DNA from: JAWXBR01 sp034440235
GTDB taxonomy: Bacteria; Bacteroidota; Ignavibacteria; Kapaibacteriales; Kapaibacteriaceae
NCBI GenBank assembly: GCA_034440235.1
Contig: JAWXBR010000010.1
Coordinates: forward strand, 1-64,000
DNA length: 64,000 bases
Reading direction: 5' to 3'
The notes below the pieces were generated by a model that had not been told where the DNA came from, searched no databases, and saw nothing but the letters and a program-made list of their open reading frames with translations. Each line of letters starts with the position of its first letter. Within the stretch, counting starts at the first letter, position 1. Shown piece after piece: positions 35,984 to 43,015 of this stretch. The position numbers were made by a program, and so were the translations under genes.

Positions 35984-37378
35984 ATGAAGACCACAACGAT
36001 GAAAGACCTCTTTAACACGGTTACAATTGTGACCTGTGTCGTGTTTTCATCGATCGGTTCTTACGCCCAGATATCTCAGTCATCAGCCGCAAATAAGCAA
36101 ACGATTCGTTCACTTGTCAGTGTAAACAAAGCACGTTATGCGGTGTTAAGTAAGTCGGTAGTGAACGGAGAGATTCGCGCATCAGTAGTTTTAACAAATC
36201 TGGACGGTTCGACAATTGGCGGTTACGGTTCGCCATACATTCAGAACAACGCAGAGTTGCTCCACCTGTGGAAAGAATTCATTGCAACAAACTTGAATTT
36301 GACGGCACAGCCGGATGATTTGCGTGTTACAGAAAATCGCAGTTCCGACGACGCAACCTATGCAGTAGCATTTGTACTCGACTACAGTCCGTCTACCACC
36401 GTACCACGCGCTATCCGCATGCAGCGCGCTATTCAGACTGCACTCACGCAGTTTGCTAAAGAAGACTTTGTATCTATAGTAAAATTTACCGGACGTGTTA
36501 CGGTTGACGTGCCAGCATCGAATGACAAAGAAGAGTACACGTCGAAGTTCAAGGTCGATGGACTGAATATGCGCGTTAATGGCTCGGCTGTCTTTGATGC
36601 AACCATCAAGGGTATCGAAGAAATTGCCGCAACACGTTCTACGCGTCGTTTGCTAATTCTTTTTAGCGATGGCGAAGACAATTCGTCATCAAAAAGCATG
36701 CAGGATGCAATCGCACTTGCCAAAAAGATGAACGTAGAAATTCACACTGTTACGTATGGTGTTGGCGACGACGATGTGCTTTCTTCACTTGCCAAGCAAA
36801 CTGGTGGTAAGACACATGAGTTGCATGATGTGTATGACTTCGATAGAGTCTTCATGGGCATTTATGCTTCCATGCGTCACTCATACGATGTGGTGGTCCG
36901 CTCGAACAATGTTCAATTGGCAGCCACCCATTCGCCAAACTCAGTCATTTCGTCGTCAGCCCCGGCTAGCGGCTCAATTCATCCAAAAGAAGTTTTGTCA
37001 CTCATGCCTACGCATGGTGTACAGGTCACGAAATCGTCGTCGTTATCAGATCAGTCTCTTACGTTGAATGTCGACCTGAAATTCGAAGGTGAGGCCTCGA
37101 ATATCAGTGCGGCAGATCTACTCATGCTGGACTCCATTGCAACTGTCCTCGTACAACGCGCAGACCTAGCGCTGGAAATTGTACCTGGCCAGAGCGATGC
37201 ATCGGTCGTGCCAGAAGACGTCGTTATTGCGCAACGACGTGCCACAGCCGTCCGTGACCTCCTCATCCGCAGAGGTGTGCACCCCAGCCGCGTTCAGGGT
37301 TTCTCTAGCCGACCCTCGTCGACAGAGCAACCCCGTGGATCGTCTCCCAAGACAACCTTCGTCTTCACCAAGATGTAG
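35984..37378 (+). CDS. Exported protein with VWA and C-terminal OmpA-like domains
   Basis: 464 residues. A signal peptide (about 1-28, ending SYAQ) is followed by an alpha/beta stretch and a VWA domain (about 125-310) with the MIDAS motif in VLDYSPSTT and LLILFSDGEDNSS. The last 110 residues resemble an OmpA-like peptidoglycan-binding domain: LEIVPGQSDASVV, RRATAVRDLLIRRGVHPSRV, ending in TTFVFTK. The protein may hold an adhesive VWA module in the periplasm or at the outer membrane. It has its own promoter and terminator and so is a single-gene unit. Confidence 0.85.
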   Translation: MKTTTMKDLFNTVTIVTCVVFSSIGSYAQISQSSAANKQTIRSLVSVNKARYAVLSKSVVNGEIRASVVLTNLDGSTIGGYGSPYIQNNAELLHLWKEFIATNLNLTAQPDDLRVTENRSSDDATYAVAFVLDYSPSTTVPRAIRMQRAIQTALTQFAKEDFVSIVKFTGRVTVDVPASNDKEEYTSKFKVDGLNMRVNGSAVFDATIKGIEEIAATRSTRRLLILFSDGEDNSSSKSMQDAIALAKKMNVEIHTVTYGVGDDDVLSSLAKQTGGKTHELHDVYDFDRVFMGIYASMRHSYDVVVRSNNVQLAATHSPNSVISSSAPASGSIHPKEVLSLMPTHGVQVTKSSSLSDQSLTLNVDLKFEGEASNISAADLLMLDSIATVLVQRADLALEIVPGQSDASVVPEDVVIAQRRATAVRDLLIRRGVHPSRVQGFSSRPSSTEQPRGSSPKTTFVFTKM

Positions 37379-37419
37379 GATCTCGATTCGCACCATCCCA
37401 CACTCCTGTGGATGTGCAC

Positions 37420-37450
37420 AAGCCCTTCTGACCTGAAGGGCTTTTTTTTT
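37420..37450 (+). terminator. Rho-independent terminator after the VWA-OmpA gene
   Basis: Stem AAGCCCTTC (37420-37428) with GAAGGGCTT (37435-37443) and a 6 nt loop, followed by seven more T (nine in the full run). Confidence 0.92.
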
Positions 37451-37501
37451 GATGAGAGGGATGCCAGGATGTGCTCCATACTGTTTAGGTGATCAACCAG
37501 T

Positions 37502-37748
37502 TTATTTGTGTGGGCCTATTCTATATAAAACCGAACTGCTCGTCAATTCGAGGTCGGCTGTTTCTGAGGCACGTTCATACAGCTGGTCTTGGACAATGCC
37601 CAGTCCCGGGGCTGCGATTCCCGTCCCTATCGGATGGTGTAGTGGGTTTGTCGCTGCATGCCGAAAGAATTAGGATAGATGTCAGCGTGAAAAGAATTGC
37701 GCGACATAGCCGGATGCAGATACCTTGAATGTTCAGTTGCATTAACAT
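37502..37748 (-). pseudogene. Possible frameshifted small lipoprotein gene
   Basis: On the minus strand a lipoprotein signal (ILFTLTSILILSACSDKPTT, lipobox LSAC) can start at ATG 37748 or 37742 but runs into a TGA at about 37575. A second open frame picks up near 37620-37640 with TGIAAPGLGIVQDQLYERAS and continues to a TAA at 37502-37504. One indel would join them into a protein of roughly 80 residues. I do not recognise the product. The gene would be convergent with the VWA-OmpA gene and divergent from the gene at 37955. The evidence is thin: a good lipobox and plausible continuation only. Confidence 0.3.
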
Positions 37749-37954
37749 GTTGGAAGGATGGGTCTGAGAAGTTAGATACGCGTGGTATAGAGAACGCACC
37801 CTCGTCGCTTCGGGACCCTCTCACTAAGGAACTTGTGGGCATGCTGGGTCTATATGGAGGTTCCTCACTGAGCGTCAATACGAGTCTAATAAGTCTGAAA
37901 CAGGTTTTAGACACCCTTCAACCAAACCACATCACATCTATAGAAACTAAGCAC

Positions 37955-38314
37955 ATGCATAAACCCTACATTTACTTCGGTGCTGCAGTTGTGTTCATAG
38001 CGCTTCTTGGATTTACCCTTGTCCCATATTTCTTTGATTCGTCTGATCTGCCTTCACAGGCTATCGAGTTAACAGATCAATCCAGAGGATATCAGGTCCG
38101 TATCTACCAAGACGCCTCGTCCGGCTCTGCAGATCATTCGATTCGGGTCACACAGTTTGTCGATTCCAAAGAGGTAGTGCTCAAGACCTTTGCCGGATAC
38201 CGCGAAGTGGTTAGCCAAAGAATCGTAGGCGACAGCTTGTTACTTTCGTTGAAAGAACCTGAACATTCCAATACTCAGGTCACGACGCACACGGTTCTGT
38301 TAAGAAAACGATAG
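37955..38314 (+). CDS. Small single-span membrane protein of unknown function
   Basis: 119 residues from the ATG at 37955; longer readings upstream give an N-terminus without protein-like character. Residues 5-25 (IYFGAAVVFIALLGFTLVPYF) form a membrane helix, and the rest (about 30-119) is a soluble beta-rich domain, probably outside the inner membrane. It ends in RKR. No motif recognised. It is isolated: 70 bp to mtaB and about 500 bp from the upstream terminator. Confidence 0.6.
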   Translation: MHKPYIYFGAAVVFIALLGFTLVPYFFDSSDLPSQAIELTDQSRGYQVRIYQDASSGSADHSIRVTQFVDSKEVVLKTFAGYREVVSQRIVGDSLLLSLKEPEHSNTQVTTHTVLLRKR

Positions 38315-38384
38315 TAGGCATAGGTCTGGCCTCCGAATATCGGGGGGAATTCGGAAGAGAAGTAGGCACTTCGTAACATGCACC

Positions 38385-39884
38385 ATGCTTGCACGGCGCG
38401 TTAGCCTAACCACACTCGGATGTAAACTCAACCACGCGGAAACGTCGTCGCTCGAGCGCGACTTCGTGCAGCGCGGATGGACCGTCGTGCCATTCGGCGA
38501 AGCGAGCGACTTGATAGTTGTGAACACATGTTCGGTGACAGAAAACGCAGACACCGAATGCCGCAAGATTGTCCGCAGGGGGCTGCGTTCTTCGCCCTCA
38601 GCACAAGTGGCTGTTACAGGGTGCTACGCCCAGCTAAAACCGGACGTTGTCTCCACTATACCTGGTGTGACATCTGTCTTCGGCTCTGCCGAAAAACACA
38701 CGATCCCCAACTACTACTCCGACGATCCTTCCGGCACCCCTCTCATCCTTATGAGAGGGGCTGGGGGTGAGTTCGCAACGCCCATGCACCCCTCTCATTC
38801 TAATGAGAGGGTCGCGCAGCGACGGGGTGAGTTCTCTGTTGAGATCTCCAGTGAGGTCTCCGCCCCCTTCGTCCCCGCACGCACGTCCGACACGTCCTCG
38901 CGTACGCGTGCGTTTGTGAAGCTGCAGGACGGGTGTGATTACGGGTGTACGTTCTGCACGATTCCACTTGCGCGTGGTGCTGCACGAGCGATGAGCTTTG
39001 ATGATGTTCGACGTGAGCTTTTGTCCGTGCAGGAGCGTGGGTACGCCGAGGCGGTGCTGACAGGTATTAACCTTGGTGAGTATGAGCACGACGGACGCAG
39101 GTTTGTAGATGTGTTGCGGCTGATTGCAGAGATGCATGCGTCGGGAGAGATTACGTTTCGTGTGCGCATTTCGTCGATCGAGCCAAACACGATTACACCC
39201 GAAGTCATCGATGTCCTTGCATCATCGCGAGTGTTTTGTCCGCACCTTCACATTCCGCTCCAGAGCGGCTCGGTCGATGTGCTTAAAATAATGCGTCGAC
39301 GCTACAACCCGACGATGTATCGCAATACCATCGAGCAGCTTGTAGCGCGCATGAGTGCGCGTTGCATTGGTGGTTCCGGGAACGGTGATACTGACATACG
39401 TGATTGCGGCATCGGCATCGACACCATCGTTGGCTTTCCGGGCGAGACCGACGCACACTTCGAAGAGAGTGTTGCGTTTCTCGAGTCGCTGCCGTTTTCT
39501 TATCTGCATGTGTTTACGTATTCGGAGCGGTCGAATACGCCGGCGGTGGAGTATGCGGGACGTGTCCCGATGCGCATACGACGTGAGCGTAACGCTCGGT
39601 TGCGAGCACTAAGCCACGAACGCGAACAAGCGTTTGCGCGGCGCATGGTGGGCACAAGACGTGTGGTGATACCAGAGGGGTACGATGTGGCAACGGGACT
39701 CAATAACGCATTAACCGACAACTACATTCGTGTGCACATCGCGTCGGCAAGCCCCATGCCCAAGACCACAACGAATGTAATAATAACGAACATTACTAAC
39801 GAACGCGTGATGGCAGTACAGGCACGATCGACAAATACGATCGACAAACATTGTCGAGAAGCAACGTCGACAAACAACACTTAG
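38385..39884 (+). CDS. mtaB: tRNA (N6-threonylcarbamoyladenosine37-C2)-methylthiotransferase
   Basis: 499 residues, longer than the usual 430-450. N-terminal cluster cysteines are in TLGCKLN, VNTCSVTENAD and VTGCYAQ; the radical-SAM cluster is in DGCDYGCTFCTIPLARG. Further family blocks are TGINLGEYEHDGR, RVRISSIEPN, PHLHIPLQSG and IDTIVGFPGETD. It converts t6A37 of tRNAs to ms2t6A. The excess length is partly a tandem palindromic repeat in frame at about residues 118-150, between the UPF0004 and radical-SAM domains, and a Gly/Ser insertion near residue 325 (GGSGNGDTD). Because the insert falls in an interdomain linker, the enzyme may still work. The C-terminus is also long and Thr/Asn-rich. 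Confidence 0.92.
   Translation: MLARRVSLTTLGCKLNHAETSSLERDFVQRGWTVVPFGEASDLIVVNTCSVTENADTECRKIVRRGLRSSPSAQVAVTGCYAQLKPDVVSTIPGVTSVFGSAEKHTIPNYYSDDPSGTPLILMRGAGGEFATPMHPSHSNERVAQRRGEFSVEISSEVSAPFVPARTSDTSSRTRAFVKLQDGCDYGCTFCTIPLARGAARAMSFDDVRRELLSVQERGYAEAVLTGINLGEYEHDGRRFVDVLRLIAEMHASGEITFRVRISSIEPNTITPEVIDVLASSRVFCPHLHIPLQSGSVDVLKIMRRRYNPTMYRNTIEQLVARMSARCIGGSGNGDTDIRDCGIGIDTIVGFPGETDAHFEESVAFLESLPFSYLHVFTYSERSNTPAVEYAGRVPMRIRRERNARLRALSHEREQAFARRMVGTRRVVIPEGYDVATGLNNALTDNYIRVHIASASPMPKTTTNVIITNITNERVMAVQARSTNTIDKHCREATSTNNT
38737..38834 (+). repeat. Tandem palindromic repeat inserted in mtaB
   Basis: Two related units. Unit 1: CCCCTCTCAT-cctt-ATGAGAGGGG (38737-38760) then GGGGGTGAGTTC (to 38774). 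Unit 2: ACCCCTCTCATT-c-t-AATGAGAGGGT (38788-38812), then GTCGC-gca-GCGAC and GGGTGAGTTC (to 38834). The units keep the mtaB frame open. Confidence 0.88.
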
Positions 39885-39891
39885 CAAACGC

Positions 39892-40782
39892 ATGAAAATC
39901 TTTATTGCAGTCGACATGGAAGGCGCCACGGGCATTGTGCATCACGATCAGCTCATGCCTGGGGGAGGGGGCTACGCCGCGGGATGTAGTCTAATGACGG
40001 GCGACGTAAATGCGGCGATAAGGGGCGCGCTTCGCGCAGACCCCGAGGCGACGTTTACCGTGGGCGACGGACATGGCGTGATGCGCAACATCATACTCGA
40101 AGACTTGCATGAACGCGCTGAGCTCGTGATAGGTCCGGGCAAGCCAGCCAACAAGCCCCTTGTCCAACTCGAAGGCATCGACGATTCCTACGCCATGGCT
40201 TTTATGGTTGGCTATCATTCGAAGGCAGGCACACCAAATGGTTTGCTCGCACACACCTACATCGGCAGTCTGGTATGCAACTGGCGATTGAATGGTAGAA
40301 CAGTTGGCGAAATAGAAATGAATGCAGCCGTGCTCTCATCGTTCGATGTACCTGTCGCGCTCATCACGGGCAACAGCGATCTCGAATCAGAATTGCGTGA
40401 CCTGAATCTGCCGCTTGAATGGGTGAGCACGAAGCGATCACTTGGCACGACGGCGGCTGTGTGTCTGCCGCCCTCTCGGACGGCAACGCTAATAGAGGAC
40501 GCTGCGGAGCGAGCGGTGCAAAAATCAGCGGACAAACGACTAATCTGGAAACCGCGGGATGCGCATAAGCGCGCCGAAGAACGACGTACACCAAAAGAAT
40601 GTGTCATAGAAGTAGAGATGTATCGCCGAGAACAAGCAGAGCGCGCATCATCGGCACAAGGCATAACGCTTGTTAACGATCGCACCGTGTCGTGTACAGC
40701 CGATACACCTGCAGAAGCATTTCGCACAATGTGGCGTGCATGTACGCGCGCGTTGGACGAAGCTCCAACGTGGCTGACATGA
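39892..40782 (+). CDS. M55 family D-aminopeptidase (DppA-like)
   Basis: 296 residues. The zinc-binding pattern of DppA is present: AVDMEGATGI at the start, VGDGHGVMRN (about 57-66), MVGYHSKAGT (about 104-113) with the histidine ligand, and GEIEMNAAVLSSF (about 137-149). The family forms large ring-shaped oligomers that cleave D-amino-acid-containing dipeptides, perhaps from peptidoglycan turnover. No signal peptide, so cytoplasmic. It starts 7 bp after mtaB and is followed by a strong hairpin terminator. Confidence 0.9.
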   Translation: MKIFIAVDMEGATGIVHHDQLMPGGGGYAAGCSLMTGDVNAAIRGALRADPEATFTVGDGHGVMRNIILEDLHERAELVIGPGKPANKPLVQLEGIDDSYAMAFMVGYHSKAGTPNGLLAHTYIGSLVCNWRLNGRTVGEIEMNAAVLSSFDVPVALITGNSDLESELRDLNLPLEWVSTKRSLGTTAAVCLPPSRTATLIEDAAERAVQKSADKRLIWKPRDAHKRAEERRTPKECVIEVEMYRREQAERASSAQGITLVNDRTVSCTADTPAEAFRTMWRACTRALDEAPTWLT

Positions 40783-40795
40783 TTCAATCTAACAG

Positions 40796-40831
40796 AAATG
40801 AAAAACGCTCCAGAAGGAGCGTTTTTCATTT
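40796..40831. terminator. Bidirectional terminator between convergent genes
   Basis: Arms AAATGAAAAACGCTCC (40796-40811) and GGAGCGTTTTTCATTT (40816-40831) pair perfectly around AGAA. It serves the M55 peptidase gene on plus and the M48 protease gene on minus. Confidence 0.92.
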
Positions 40832-40846
40832 GAATGTTATGCAGCC

Positions 40847-41740
40847 TCAGCGTCCCGTTACGCCACCATCGATCGTGCGTTTGAATTCGGTGTAGCCGCG
40901 TGCGTTGAGTTGCGCTTCGGTCGGAGGTGGGATGTTCGCTGCCTTTAGGCGCTTTTGTGTAGCGTCGATGCGATCTTGCGGCAGTGGGTGTGTTGAAAGG
41001 AGACGTTCAATCGAGCCCCCTGAATTACGCCCCTTCACCTTGTCGAAGAAAAACTGAATACCGCCTGGATACCACGAAGTTGAACGAAGGTATTTGAACG
41101 ACAGCTCGTCTGCTTCGGTCTCGTCGCTACGACTGTTTTTAAGAAGTCCTAGGCCAGCAAACATGTTTGCAGCAAGCTGAATGTTTTGATTGGCCTTTCC
41201 GAGTGCAATTGCAATTAACATTTCAGCACCGAGTTGCGTGCTCATGCGTTCGGTTGAGTGACGTGCCTCTGCATGCGCAATCTCGTGTCCGATGACGCCC
41301 GCTAGCGTGGCTTCGTTGTCGATTGCTTTTAGCAGACCAGTGTACACATAAATGTAGCCACCAGGTGTACAGAATGCATTAATCGTGTTGTCGTCGTGAA
41401 TGATTTCGACTCGATAGGGGAATGTGCCATCGTATTTCACTTCAGGTGCCTGAATAATCCGATTCACCATGCCCTGCACATAACTCTTTACGGCTGGATT
41501 GGTATGAATAGGAAACTGTTTTGGGTCGGCACGAATTTCGGCGTCGAACTGTGCACCAAGTTTCTGGTCGTCGCTTACGGGAAAGAGGTTTATCACACCG
41601 CAGTAGGTTGTAAGCAGAACCGTCGTCGCAAGTGATAGCACAATCGCAACGCGTTTGTAGATAGTGGTTGTCAGCGAAGGAGACGGTTTAGAAGTATTGG
41701 ATGTCATCGAAGGTGCCGGTTTACAAGTATTGGATGTCAT
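40847..41740 (-). CDS. M48-family zinc metalloprotease with N-terminal anchor
   Basis: 297 residues from the ATG at 41740 or 286 from the ATG at 41707. A membrane segment or uncleaved signal lies at about 28-48 (VAIVLSLATTVLLTTYCG). The zinc site is HEIAHAEARHSTERM (HExxH) with the third ligand Glu in SDETEADELSFKYL. INAFCTPGGYIYVYTGLL before the zinc site is the usual strand of M48 (BepA/YfgC-like) proteases that clear faulty envelope proteins. The N-terminus MTSNTCKPAPS is repeated as MTSNTSKPSPS because of a 33 bp tandem duplication covering the truA stop and this start. The second ATG lies past the truA stop; the first overlaps it. Confidence 0.88.
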   Translation of the reverse strand: MTSNTCKPAPSMTSNTSKPSPSLTTTIYKRVAIVLSLATTVLLTTYCGVINLFPVSDDQKLGAQFDAEIRADPKQFPIHTNPAVKSYVQGMVNRIIQAPEVKYDGTFPYRVEIIHDDNTINAFCTPGGYIYVYTGLLKAIDNEATLAGVIGHEIAHAEARHSTERMSTQLGAEMLIAIALGKANQNIQLAANMFAGLGLLKNSRSDETEADELSFKYLRSTSWYPGGIQFFFDKVKGRNSGGSIERLLSTHPLPQDRIDATQKRLKAANIPPPTEAQLNARGYTEFKRTIDGGVTGR

Positions 41741-41745
41741 CGAAG
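41685..41745 (-). repeat. 33-bp tandem duplication at the truA end and protease start
   Basis: Copies at 41685-41712 and 41718-41745 match in 27 of 28 bases with a 33 bp period. Each contains the protease ATG and, in the truA-proximal copy, the truA stop. Confidence 0.92.
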
Positions 41746-42503
41746 ATGTCCTCTGGATAATGCACGCGATTGAGAATGAGTCCGGTAGGGGGCGCCAAGG
41801 GGCTGCCGAGGGGCCCACGACGGTCACGGACGTGCAACGCTGCAGTTAGTTCCTCGGGTGTGCGCTTGCCTCGTGCCACGTCCATCATGGCGCCAACGAT
41901 TGCACGGCACATGCCATATACGAAGCGGTCTGCGCGAATACGGACAACCACGTGATTGTCGTGAAACTCTACTCGGCACATGTCCACACGGCAAACATAG
42001 GAACGTGTATCAGCATTGTGCTTTGAGAAGGACGTAAAGTCATGTGTGCCTTCGAATACAACAGATGCATCGGCGAGTTTGGCAGGGTCGTAGGACATTA
42101 ACGGACACCATTGTGTGTGCCGCAGAAGTGCACGTTCTTCGAAGGCAATCGTGTAAACGTATTCTCTCCAATCGGGTAAGTACCGCGCATGAAACGTCGG
42201 CAGCACCTCTTTTACGGCACGTATGCGCACGTCCTTCGGCATCTGCACATTGATGGCAATACGAGACTTTTCGATAGGTATCACGTTGGCATCATCCGGC
42301 AAAAGGACATGAGCAACTTGTCCGACAGCATGCACACCAGCATCGGTACGTCCGGCACCCACAATCGACGCCTCGCAGTTATACGCCTTCATTACAGCGT
42401 TCTGCACAACCTCCTGCACCGACGCGCCACTAGGCTGTATCTGCCATCCGACATAGTTCGTGCCGTCGTATTCAATAAGGAGTGCGAGTGGAAGCATGAA
42501 CAA
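41721..42503 (-). CDS. truA: tRNA pseudouridine(38-40) synthase
   Basis: 260 residues (M3 would be an equally good start). ALLIEYDGTNYVGWQIQ (about 7-23) is the family N-terminus, VGAGRTDAGVHAVGQ (about 47-61) holds the catalytic aspartate, and FTSFSKHNADTRS plus FVYGMCRAIVGAMMDV complete the signature. It makes pseudouridine at tRNA positions 38-40. Its final codons DIFDDIQYL lie in the first copy of the 33 bp duplication, so the stop overlaps one of the two protease starts. It is divergent from the Bor-like gene. Confidence 0.95.
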   Translation of the reverse strand: MFMLPLALLIEYDGTNYVGWQIQPSGASVQEVVQNAVMKAYNCEASIVGAGRTDAGVHAVGQVAHVLLPDDANVIPIEKSRIAINVQMPKDVRIRAVKEVLPTFHARYLPDWREYVYTIAFEERALLRHTQWCPLMSYDPAKLADASVVFEGTHDFTSFSKHNADTRSYVCRVDMCRVEFHDNHVVVRIRADRFVYGMCRAIVGAMMDVARGKRTPEELTAALHVRDRRGPLGSPLAPPTGLILNRVHYPEDIFDDIQYL

Positions 42504-42618
42504 AGTTAGCGTCTACGTACATTCGCGGCAGATAGGCCTGACCCGTCATCGCTTTAAGCAAGGAGCCTTTCGCTCTATTCTTGAAGACCTTCCCTCTAAT
42601 CTTGAAAGGGCCGCTGTT

Positions 42619-42945
42619 GTGAAGTACCTCAAGCAAACGTTTGTTGTTGCCATGTGTGCAATAATGATGCAGGGCTGTTATCATGTGCGACTGCATACGG
42701 CAGCAAACGAGCCCGGCACGAATTACGAATCGAAAACGGTACATACGATGTTCTGGGGACTCCTTCAGGAAGACGTCGTTGCAAGTAATTGCGATGCATT
42801 AAAAGTAAACGGCGTAGACGAAGTCCGCGTAACAACAAACTATGGCTACGCCCTCATCACAGTTTTCACGCTCGGTATATGGTGTCCGTCACAAATAGAA
42901 TGGAAATGCTCGAAGCCATGTCCGCGTGAAGGTGACGGGTTATGA
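42619..42945 (+). CDS. Bor/Iss-like lipoprotein
   Basis: 108 residues from the GTG at 42619, which has GAAAGGG 9-15 bp upstream and begins a lipoprotein signal (KYLKQTFVVAMCAIMMQGC, cysteine at about 20). The mature part is close to phage lambda Bor and related proteins: MFWGLLQEDVVASNCDALKV, then EVRVTTNYGYALITVFTLGIW and CPSQIEWKCSKPCP. Bor is an outer-membrane lipoprotein tied to serum resistance in E. coli; in other phyla its role is unknown. Its TGA stop overlaps the ATG of a 12-codon mini-ORF, the first link of a stop-start chain that ends at the FAD oxidase. Confidence 0.75.
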   Translation: MKYLKQTFVVAMCAIMMQGCYHVRLHTAANEPGTNYESKTVHTMFWGLLQEDVVASNCDALKVNGVDEVRVTTNYGYALITVFTLGIWCPSQIEWKCSKPCPREGDGL

Positions 42946-42980
42946 TCACCTCCATCGCAATCAACAAAGGTGAGTTATGA
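42942..42980 (+). CDS. Mini-ORF 1 in a stop-start relay
   Basis: A 12-codon frame (MITSIAINKGEL) whose ATG overlaps the Bor-like stop as ATGA and whose own TGA overlaps the next ATG in the same way. AAGGTGAG precedes the next start. It looks like the product of tandem duplication of a coupled gene junction, perhaps passing ribosomes along, and the peptide itself is unlikely to matter. Confidence 0.4.
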   Translation: MITSIAINKGEL

Positions 42981-43015
42981 CTATCTACATCTGTATCAAC
43001 AACGGTGTTCTATGA
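42977..43015 (+). CDS. Mini-ORF 2 in a stop-start relay
   Basis: A second 12-codon frame (MTIYICINNGVL), the diverged copy of mini-ORF 1 (24 of 35 bases alike, period 35 bp). It begins in the ATGA of mini-ORF 1 and ends in the ATGA that starts the FAD oxidase at 43012. Confidence 0.4.
   Translation: MTIYICINNGVL

Noticed and set aside
37697..37954. An 86-residue N-terminal extension of the membrane protein at 37955
   Set aside because: The extension lacks a signal or known motif and would place the membrane helix internally; the ATG at 37955 gives a normal N-terminal anchor.
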